64,000 bases of DNA, taken from the NCBI GenBank assembly GCA_005402585.1, contig BIFP01000035.1:1-64000 (forward strand). The letters are read 5' to 3'. The translations under genes and the position numbers were made by a program. Source of the DNA: Micromonosporaceae bacterium KJ-029 (GTDB lineage Bacteria > Actinomycetota > Actinomycetes > Mycobacteriales > Micromonosporaceae). The notes beneath the pieces were generated by a model. That model had not been told where the DNA came from, searched no databases, and saw only the letters and a program-made list of their open reading frames with translations. Positions 57,616 to 64,000 of the stretch are shown here, piece by piece (position 1 is the stretch's first letter; every line of letters starts with the position of its first letter).

Positions 57616-58237
57616 GCGCGTGACCGACGAGCAGACCAAGAGCCGCAAGGGTTCGTTCTGGCGCGAGCTGCCGATCCTGCTGGCCGTGGCCATCGTCGTG
57701 GCGATCCTGGTGCGGCAGTTCGTGATGCAGAGTTTCTTCATCCCCTCGGGGTCGATGGAGCACACCTTGGACCTCGACGACCGGGTCCTGGTCAACAAGC
57801 TCGTCTACAACTTCCGGGCACCCGAACGGGGCGAGATCATCGTCTTCAAGAATCCGGAGAGCTGGCCGAGCTTGCCGGACGGAGATGACCTCATCAAGCG
57901 GGTGATTGGGGTGCCCGGCGACCATGTGGTCTGCTGCGACCCGCAGGGCCGGATCCAGGTCAACAGCCACCCACTGGATGAACCGTATGTGTACCCGGGC
58001 AACAAGATGGCCCCGGAGAAGTTCGACATCACGGTCCCGGGGGGCCGGCTGTGGGTAATGGGCGACCACCGGGAGGCCTCCGGCGACTCGCTGGCCAACT
58101 ACAACCGCCACGGCCAGAACATCGAGGAAGCCACGATCCCGCTGGACTCGGTGGTCGGACGGGCCTTCGTGCTGTTCTGGCCGATCAGTCACACTACGTG
58201 GCTCACCGTGCCGGAGACCTTCGACGAGGTCCCGTGA
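57614..58237 (+). CDS. lepB: Signal peptidase I
   Basis: A 207-residue type I signal peptidase. One N-terminal membrane anchor (ILLAVAIVVAILVRQFVM) precedes the catalytic Ser47 in FIPSGSMEHTL and general base Lys95 in DDLIKRVIGVPGD. Box E is GRLWVMGDHREASGDS. It cleaves signal peptides on the outer face of the membrane. GTG 57614 or 57620 may be the start. It is an extra copy, as actinobacteria usually have several, and is not linked to a secretion operon here. CC in HVVCCDPQG is unusual. Confidence 0.92.
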   Translation: MRVTDEQTKSRKGSFWRELPILLAVAIVVAILVRQFVMQSFFIPSGSMEHTLDLDDRVLVNKLVYNFRAPERGEIIVFKNPESWPSLPDGDDLIKRVIGVPGDHVVCCDPQGRIQVNSHPLDEPYVYPGNKMAPEKFDITVPGGRLWVMGDHREASGDSLANYNRHGQNIEEATIPLDSVVGRAFVLFWPISHTTWLTVPETFDEVP

Positions 58238-58336
58238 CACACGCCAGTGTTCGCCGTCCGCTCGCCACCGGAGTCGGTTTCGGCGCCGCCCGCGCGGGCG
58301 CGTTCGGATTCCTCGCCGCCGGCCCGCGACGCGGCC

Positions 58337-59527
58337 TCAGCCGCGCCCGTCGGTGGGCGGCGGGATGCCGAGCCGGCTGGCGAGCACCACCAGCAGCTCG
58401 AACCGGGCGGTCGGATCGTCCAGGTCGGCGCCGTACAGGTCACGTAGCCGCTTGAGCCGGTAGCTGACCGTCTGCGGGTGGACGAACAGTTCGGCGGATA
58501 CCTCGGCACGTGATCCCCAGTGCCGCAGCCAGGCGTACAGGGTCACCAGCAGGTTCTCGCGCTGCGCCGGTCGCAGGTCGGCCAGTGGTGCCAGCCGGCG
58601 GGCGGTGAGTACGGCCAGGGCGCCTGGCTCGCCGCGCAGAGTCAGCGCGACCAGGTGGTCGTCGACGAAGACCGGGCCCGGTTCGGGGCCGACCAGCCCG
58701 GCGGCCAGCTCGGTGAGCCGGACGGCCGCCGGCACCTGCGGCCAGTCCAGGTCCGGCCCCACCACGGCCCACCGGCCGGCCAGTGCCTCGGTCAGCGGGG
58801 TGCGGGCCGCCCGGGGGCCGGCGCGCAGCAGCAGCACCGCGTCGCGTCCGCGCTCGACGACCAGGCCGTCGGCGCCGTACCGGAACCGTGCGTCGCGTGC
58901 CTGGTCGAGTGGCAGGAGTACGGGCACCACCGTGTCGAGGTCGGGCCAGCCGATCCGGGCGGCTGCCGCCTCGACGGCGTTGGGCAGGCCGTCGCCGCGC
59001 AACAGCAGCTCGGCGAGCTGGCGGCGGCGGTCGCCCTCGCCGGCCTGCTCGCGCAGCTGGAGGGCGAACCCGTCGGTGCTCGCCGCGGCCAGCTCGTCGA
59101 CGTACGCGGTGATCGCGTCGGAGAGGTCGATCAGTTCCTCGGTGTCGACCGGGCGCAGCCGCGCCAGCGACTGCGACGCCGTGCGTAGCAGCAGCCGCGC
59201 CGCCATCCGCAGCGCGGCCAGCAGCGCCTCCGGTCCACGCTCCTCCCGCGCCTCGGCGGCGCCCAGCGCGACGAAGACCTCCCGGAAGCGGGGCGGCAGG
59301 GCGGGCTCGTCGGTGCCGACCAGGTCGAGGAAGCGGTCGAGCGCCACCTGCACGGCGGTGCGTACGTCCCGGGCGAATTTGTCGTCGGCGATGGTGGCGA
59401 AGGCCGGGGTGGCCTCGGTTACCGCGACCGCGACGGCGGCCACGGTCGCCGGCAGGTGCGGGCGCATCGCGGCGGCCAGGTCGGCGGGCAGGCGCCGCCA
59501 GGGGGCCACGGAGCCGGGCGCCGTCAT
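58337..59527 (-). CDS. PucR/CdaR-type transcriptional regulator
   Basis: A 396-residue activator. The N-terminal half is a helical sensor domain (residues 1-160), followed by a GGDEF-like degenerate middle part. The C-terminal helix-turn-helix is ENLLVTLYAWLRHWGSRAEVSAELFVHPQTVSYRLKRLRDLYG. PucR proteins control purine or sugar-acid catabolic genes. It is divergent from the aldolase-aminotransferase/kinase operon, its likely target. Confidence 0.88.
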   Translation of the reverse strand: MTAPGSVAPWRRLPADLAAAMRPHLPATVAAVAVAVTEATPAFATIADDKFARDVRTAVQVALDRFLDLVGTDEPALPPRFREVFVALGAAEAREERGPEALLAALRMAARLLLRTASQSLARLRPVDTEELIDLSDAITAYVDELAAASTDGFALQLREQAGEGDRRRQLAELLLRGDGLPNAVEAAAARIGWPDLDTVVPVLLPLDQARDARFRYGADGLVVERGRDAVLLLRAGPRAARTPLTEALAGRWAVVGPDLDWPQVPAAVRLTELAAGLVGPEPGPVFVDDHLVALTLRGEPGALAVLTARRLAPLADLRPAQRENLLVTLYAWLRHWGSRAEVSAELFVHPQTVSYRLKRLRDLYGADLDDPTARFELLVVLASRLGIPPPTDGRG

Positions 59528-59670
59528 GCCGCGATTTTGTCACGAGGGGATAAGGACGGCCCAGAATCTCGCTGCCGGCGGGACGGTGCTGTGGTCGAAC
59601 CGTCCGCGCGACGATGGAGCCCCGTCGACGGGCACTCGGGTGCCCGTGGGCCCGACCGAGGGAGAGCGTC

Positions 59671-61914
59671 GTGCGGCACCGACTGTCCCGCCAGCACGTC
59701 GTCGACATGTGCCGGACGATGCTCGCCCGGGGCTACCTCAAGGCGACCGAGGGCAACGTCTCGGTGCGGGTGCCCGGCCACCGGTTATATGCGGTGACCC
59801 CGAGCAACTACGACTACGACCGGATGCGGGTCGAGGACATCTGCATCGTCGACTTCGACGGCAAGCATGTGCCCGACGACTCCGGCGCCGGACTGGCGCC
59901 GTCGATCGAGTGCGGGATGCACGCCAACATCTACCGGGAGCGCCCGGACGTTAACGCGATCGTGCACACCCATCAGCCGTACGCCTCGGCGCTGGCCTTC
60001 CTGCGCAAGCCGATCCCGGCGCTCACCGACGAGCAGGTGCGCTTCCTGGGCCGGCAGGTGGCGATCGTCGACTACGCCCCGTCGGGCACCGGGTTCCTGG
60101 CCCGCAACGTGCAGCGGAAGGTGGCCGGCGGGGACAACGCGTTCATCATCGCCAACCACGGGATCGTCGCGCTGGGCACCGACCCGGACCGGGCGGTGTT
60201 CAACATGGCGCTGCTGGAGAAGGTCTCCATCGCGTACCTGCTGGCCATGACCAGCGAGGCGGGGAAGGTCTACACCATCCCGGCGGCGATCCGCGAGATC
60301 GCCTTCGGCAAGCTGCGCGCCGACGAGAAGCGGATCGCCGCCCAGATCACCGAGGCGGTGGAGCCGCTGCGGGTACCCGCCGACGAGGAGCTGCCCAGCG
60401 CCGACGCCGCCGATCTCGCCGCCGCCGGCGCCGCGCCGGATGAGGCGCCTGGCGCCGAGTCCGCCCGGCTCGGGTACGCCATCAGCGAGTATCCCGACGT
60501 CGACGACGTGATGCGGCGGCTGAAGGCGCTGACCGCCCAGCCGGTACGCGGGCTGCGCCACGACGCGATGCTCGACGTGCTGAACTACTTCGACACCAAG
60601 TGCCGGGCCAGCCGGGAGATCACCGACCGGGCCAAGCGGCGCATCCCCGGCGGCGTGCAGCACAACCTGGCGTTCAACTACCCGTTCCCGCTCGCCGTGG
60701 ACAAGGCCGAGGGCGCGTACCTGGTCGACCGGGACGGCAACACGTACATCGACTTCCTCCAGGCCGGCGGGCCGACGATCCTGGGCAGCAACTACGGCCC
60801 GGTCAACGAACGGGTCGCCGAGGTGGTCCGGGACTCCGGGCCGGTGACCGGGCTGTTCCACGAGTACGAACTCAAACTCGCCGAGATCATCCATCGGTAC
60901 CTGCCGCATGTGGAGATGTACCGGTCCCTCGGCTCGGGTACCGAGGCGGTGATGGCCGCCGTGCGCGGGGCCCGCGCCTTCACCGGCCGGAAGATGGTGA
61001 TCAAGGTCGGTGGTGCCTACCACGGCTGGTCCGACACGATGGTGTACGGGCTGCGGGTGCCCGGCACGTACCGGATGAACGCCAAGGGCATCCCGTTCGG
61101 CGCCACCAGCCGCACCCGGGAAGCCTTCCCGCACGACCTCGGGCAGCTCAAGCGCAAGCTGGTCGAGAACCGGCTCCGTGGCGGCACCGCCGCGGTCATC
61201 GTCGAGCCGGTCGGCCCGGAGTCCGGCACCCGGCCGGTGCCGCGCGACTTCAACGCCCGGGTACGTGAGCTGTGCGACGAGTTCGGCGCGCTGCTGATCT
61301 TCGACGAGGTGGTCACCGGTTTCCGGCTCGGTATGGGCGGCGCGGCCGGCTACTTCGGCGTCACCCCGGACCTGACGGTGCTGGGCAAGGCGGTCTCCGG
61401 CGGGTACCCGATGGCCGGCGGGGTCGGCGGACGGTCCGACGTGATGGCGGTCTTCGGCTCCGGGCTGGACGGTAAGAGCGGCGGCCACATCCAGGTCGGC
61501 GGGACGCTGTCGGCCAACCCGCTGTCCTGCGCCGCCGGGTACTTCGCCATCGAGGAGATGGCCCGCACGAACGCCCCGGTGATCGCCGGGCGGGCCGGTG
61601 ACCGGCTCACCCGCGGCCTGCAGAAGCTGATCGACAAGTACGGCCTGCCGTACGTCGCGTACAACCAGGGGTCCATCGTCCACCTGGAGTGCAGCGGCGT
61701 CATGCTGCTGGACACCCGCAGCCCGCTGAAACTGTTGCGGGAGAACAAGGCCCGCAAGCGGCTGATGGAGCAGATGGGCGCGGCGTACACCGCCCACGGC
61801 ATCATCACCCTGGCCGGTTCGCGGATGTACACCTCGATGGCCGACACCGACGCGGTCGTCGACGACGCGCTCGCCCGATTCGACCAGGTCTTCGCCCTGG
61901 TCGAGGGAGTCTGA
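59671..61914 (+). CDS. Class II aldolase fused to class III aminotransferase
   Basis: A 747-residue bifunctional protein (GTG start, GGGAGAG ribosome site). Residues 1-230 form a class II aldolase/adducin domain with zinc ligands His99, His101 (IVHTHQPYA) and His163 (ANHGIV), and acidic residue Glu80. An Ala/Asp-rich linker covers about 240-275. Residues 310-747 form a class III PLP aminotransferase of the glutamate-1-semialdehyde type: SLGSGTEAVMAAVRGARAFTG, IFDEVVTGFR and the PLP lysine Lys573 in VLGKAVSGGYP. The aldolase may cleave a phosphorylated sugar made by the kinase next door and the aminotransferase act on a product. The exact substrate is unknown. Confidence 0.88.
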   Translation: MRHRLSRQHVVDMCRTMLARGYLKATEGNVSVRVPGHRLYAVTPSNYDYDRMRVEDICIVDFDGKHVPDDSGAGLAPSIECGMHANIYRERPDVNAIVHTHQPYASALAFLRKPIPALTDEQVRFLGRQVAIVDYAPSGTGFLARNVQRKVAGGDNAFIIANHGIVALGTDPDRAVFNMALLEKVSIAYLLAMTSEAGKVYTIPAAIREIAFGKLRADEKRIAAQITEAVEPLRVPADEELPSADAADLAAAGAAPDEAPGAESARLGYAISEYPDVDDVMRRLKALTAQPVRGLRHDAMLDVLNYFDTKCRASREITDRAKRRIPGGVQHNLAFNYPFPLAVDKAEGAYLVDRDGNTYIDFLQAGGPTILGSNYGPVNERVAEVVRDSGPVTGLFHEYELKLAEIIHRYLPHVEMYRSLGSGTEAVMAAVRGARAFTGRKMVIKVGGAYHGWSDTMVYGLRVPGTYRMNAKGIPFGATSRTREAFPHDLGQLKRKLVENRLRGGTAAVIVEPVGPESGTRPVPRDFNARVRELCDEFGALLIFDEVVTGFRLGMGGAAGYFGVTPDLTVLGKAVSGGYPMAGGVGGRSDVMAVFGSGLDGKSGGHIQVGGTLSANPLSCAAGYFAIEEMARTNAPVIAGRAGDRLTRGLQKLIDKYGLPYVAYNQGSIVHLECSGVMLLDTRSPLKLLRENKARKRLMEQMGAAYTAHGIITLAGSRMYTSMADTDAVVDDALARFDQVFALVEGV

Positions 61915-61918
61915 GCCG

Positions 61919-63514
61919 GTGGCCGCCACCGCACCGCAGGTCCTCGCGATCGACCTCGGCACCTCGGGGCTGAAGGCGGCCCTCGTCGCGGCCGACGGCA
62001 CGGTGACCGGCTGGGCCGAGCGGCCGGTCCCGCTGCGGGTGCTGCCCGGCGGTGGCGCCGAACAGGATCCGGGCGCCTGGTGGACGGCGCTCGGGCAGGT
62101 CGGCGCCGAGTTGGGCCGCGCCCACCCCGAGCAGTGGCGGGCGGTCGCCACGGTCTGCGCCTCGACGCAGGGCGAGGGGACCATCGCGGTGGACGCCGCC
62201 GGGGAACCACTGACCCCGTGCATCAGCTGGCTCGACATGCGTGGCGCGGCCCACCTGCGGCGGCAGTTCGGCGGGTTTCCCGCGTACCAGGGAATGTCGG
62301 TGCGGCGGATCGCCCGCTGGCTGCGCCTCACCGGCGGGATGCCCTCGCCGACCGGCAAGGACCCGGCGGCGCACATGCTGCTGGTCCGCGACACCATGCC
62401 GCAGGTGTACGCACGCACCGCGTCGTTCCTCAACGTGCTCGACTGGATCAACCTGAAGCTGACCGGGCGGACGGTCGCCACCGTCGACTCGATCCTGACG
62501 TCGTGGGTGACCGACAACCGGCGGCCCGGCGACATCCGCTACTCCCCCGCCCTGGTCGCCGACTGCGGCATCGACGGCGACAAGCTGCCACCGATCGTGG
62601 CCTGCACCGACGTGATCGGCACGCTGACCCCGGCCGCCGCCGCGCACCTGGGGCTGCCGGAGTCGGTGCGGGTGGTGGCCGGCGCCATCGACAACACGGC
62701 GGCGGCGATCGGCGCCGGCACCACCGGCGACAACCAGCCGCACCTGTACGTCGGCACGTCGTCGTGGATCGCCGCACACGTGCCCCGGAAGAAGACCGAC
62801 ATCGTCGCCGGCATCGCCTCGGTCCCCTGCGCCATCGGCGACCGCTACCTGATGACCGCCCTCCAGGCCACCGCCGGCGCCAACCTGACCTGGCTCCGTG
62901 ACAAGATCGTCGAGTACGACGACCCGCTGCTCGGCGCCGGGCACCTCACCCGGGACGAGGGGACGATCTTCGACGCGTTCGACACGATCATCCCGACCGT
63001 GCCGCCGGGCGCCAACGGCGTGCTCTACACACCGTGGTTGTACGGCGAGCGCGCCCCGGTGGACGACCCGCACCTGCGCGCCGGCTTCTTCAACATCTCG
63101 CTCGACACCAACCGGTCCGACCTGCTGCGGGCGGTCTTCGAGGGGGTCGCGTTCAACACCCGCTGGCTGGCCCGCGCGGTCGATCGGTTCCTCGGCTCGC
63201 CGGTCACCTCGTTGGCGATCACCGGTGGCGGGGCGCTGTCGGACTCGTGGTGCCAGATCTTCGCCGACGTGCTCGGCGTCGAGATCCGGCGCGACGCCCA
63301 GCCGCTCGCGGTCAACGCCCGGGGTGCCGGTTGGATCGGCGCGGTCGGCACCGGAATGCTCACCTTCGCCGAGATCCCCCGTCTGATGCGTACCGACCGG
63401 GTCTTCACTCCGAACCCCGCGCACCGGGCGACGTACGACGAGATCTTCGACGCCTACCGGGATCTGCACCGGCGGCTGGCCCCCGTGTACCGGCGCCTCA
63501 ACCGTCCCGCCTGA
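61919..63514 (+). CDS. FGGY-family carbohydrate kinase
   Basis: A 531-residue sugar kinase (GTG start, four bases after the aldolase-aminotransferase stop). First phosphate motif AIDLGTSGLKAALV, adenosine region SLAITGGGALSDSWCQIFADVLG and hinge VRVVAGAIDNTAAAIGAGTTG are typical of xylulokinase-like enzymes. CASTQGEGTIAVDAAG is the sugar-contact region. It phosphorylates a pentose, polyol or unusual sugar that then feeds the fused aldolase. Confidence 0.88.
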   Translation: MAATAPQVLAIDLGTSGLKAALVAADGTVTGWAERPVPLRVLPGGGAEQDPGAWWTALGQVGAELGRAHPEQWRAVATVCASTQGEGTIAVDAAGEPLTPCISWLDMRGAAHLRRQFGGFPAYQGMSVRRIARWLRLTGGMPSPTGKDPAAHMLLVRDTMPQVYARTASFLNVLDWINLKLTGRTVATVDSILTSWVTDNRRPGDIRYSPALVADCGIDGDKLPPIVACTDVIGTLTPAAAAHLGLPESVRVVAGAIDNTAAAIGAGTTGDNQPHLYVGTSSWIAAHVPRKKTDIVAGIASVPCAIGDRYLMTALQATAGANLTWLRDKIVEYDDPLLGAGHLTRDEGTIFDAFDTIIPTVPPGANGVLYTPWLYGERAPVDDPHLRAGFFNISLDTNRSDLLRAVFEGVAFNTRWLARAVDRFLGSPVTSLAITGGGALSDSWCQIFADVLGVEIRRDAQPLAVNARGAGWIGAVGTGMLTFAEIPRLMRTDRVFTPNPAHRATYDEIFDAYRDLHRRLAPVYRRLNRPA

Positions 63515-63573
63515 GGCGTTTGTCGAAGCCCGCCGGTCGAGGAGTCCGGCAGGGTCGGCCCGATGACGAGTGT

Positions 63574-63633
63574 CCTCACCAGCGTGATGTCACACAGAAA
63601 TATTTACGTCTGTGTGACATCACGCTGGTGAGG
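63574..63633. repeat. Perfect 25-bp inverted repeat with 10-base loop
   Basis: Arms at 63574-63598 and 63609-63633 are exact complements (left begins CCTCACCAGCGTGATG, right ends CATCACGCTGGTGAGG), with loop AATATTTACG. It lies 60 bases after the kinase stop and could be a bidirectional terminator between the kinase and the convergent gene at the right edge. Length and perfect match exceed normal terminators in this window. Confidence 0.9.
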
Positions 63634-63842
63634 GACATAGACACGCTCTGGCAGGCGGTCGGCCTCGACACACTGCCCAGTACAGCTTCCAGTGAATACA
63701 TCATTTGCTGTACTAGGCACTCATGCAGGCATTGCCATACGAACGCATGTTTGTCCGATCCGAGGCAAGGTCGATCCCGCCGGAGGCCGACGTGCGCGCC
63801 CCGCTGCCGCTCGCCGCAGGAATCCGCTCGCCGACCGGGTCT
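63634..63842. other. Intergenic stretch with lower GC and short dyad
   Basis: No gene recognised. An AGTACAGC/GCTGTACT dyad (63680-63715 region) lies in a less GC-rich patch. Close to the right end about 20 bases (CGACCGGGTCTTCAC.CCGAA) repeat the DNA of the kinase C terminus at 63397-63418, possibly a tiny duplication scar. Confidence 0.35.
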
Positions 63843-64000
63843 TCACCCCGAATGTGCGGCCCCACCATCGGTGCCCGCAACGGCGGCGTCCCCGCCCACG
63901 GGCAGCAGGCCCCGCGCGGCGAAGACCCGCTTGGCGACGAAGACGGCGTTGAGAGCCTTCGGAAAGCCGCAGTAGACCGCGCTGTGGATCAACGCCTCGA
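63843..64000 (-). CDS. Carboxymuconolactone decarboxylase-type protein, C-terminal part
   Basis: The minus strand reads EALIHSAVYCGFPKALNAVFVAKRVFAARGLLPVGG and on to a TGA at 63843-63845. The AVYCGFPKALN wording is characteristic of the CMD family, where the helix after the active-site region ends in this motif. Only about 51 residues are in the window; the start lies beyond the right edge. It converges with the kinase operon across the 25-bp inverted repeat. Confidence 0.75.
   Translation of the reverse strand, partial: EALIHSAVYCGFPKALNAVFVAKRVFAARGLLPVGGDAAVAGTDGGAAHSG

Noticed and set aside
59785..62535. 916-codon minus-strand frame opposite the aldolase-aminotransferase and kinase
   Set aside because: Antisense shadow of strongly biased codons; no domain resemblance, and the plus-strand proteins have complete active sites.

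Overview
The window is about 70% GC, with many GTG starts, frequent 4-base GTGA/ATGA gene overlaps and typical actinobacterial families (DUF4193, GPP34, TMEM175, PucR, GlxA, a rifampin-associated element before rph). I infer a filamentous actinobacterium, most likely a Micromonosporaceae-type soil genome. No rRNA, tRNA or CRISPR array was recognised. It reads as a chromosomal accessory region rich in regulators, resistance genes and mobile-element scars, not a single biosynthetic cluster.

Layout. 0-7 kb: a PadR-controlled MacB-type ABC exporter, an AraC/GyrI regulator, and an NAD(P)-binding reductase gene split at codon 8 by a complete ISL3 element; its divergent HxlR regulator survives. 7-14 kb: an ECF sigma factor - M48/LysM metalloprotease operon converging on an ABC-F - unknown - DnaJ operon. 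The ABC-F gene has a leader peptide and GC hairpins typical of ribosome-mediated attenuation. 14-18 kb: metNIQ and an APC permease. 18-20 kb: a GlxA regulator whose 3' end was hit by a 164-bp MITE and then a 1,024-bp IS5-type element, all separated by TAA target copies. 20-38 kb: many short units: TMEM175 channel, ornithine-cyclodeaminase homologue, NmrA/AraC pair, nucleotidyltransferase, ECF42 sigma with its YCII partner, MOSC protein, a MerR-methyltransferase fusion, a TetR-controlled TIM-barrel protein, a second methionine aminopeptidase with an XRE regulator, a NarL two-component system and a multicopper-oxidase operon.

39-44.4 kb is the most interesting part. A small membrane protein with two RHIM-like GSVAAGRNV motifs is followed, 11 bases later, by a 1,657-residue NB-ARC protein that starts with the same motif and ends in 24 nearly identical 42-residue TPR units. 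This layout matches the effector/NLR pairs proposed for amyloid-type signalling in multicellular bacteria. It is followed by a rifamycin phosphotransferase gene (rph) under a rifampin-associated element. A 38-codon remnant of a glycosyltransferase lies between the two and is translationally coupled to rph.

47.3-52 kb is a zone of gene decay: fragments of a methyltransferase and a DEAD-box helicase, a GyrI-like gene cut by the second MITE copy, and a frameshifted globin gene lie among intact csp, DUF4193, acetyltransferase and GntR genes. 53-58 kb holds a run of small overlapping genes ending in GPP34, then a permease, a GNAT enzyme and signal peptidase I. 58-63.5 kb holds a PucR-type regulator divergent from an operon for a fused class II aldolase/class III aminotransferase and an FGGY sugar kinase, closed by a 25-bp perfect inverted repeat. 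A partial carboxymuconolactone-decarboxylase-type gene runs off the right edge.
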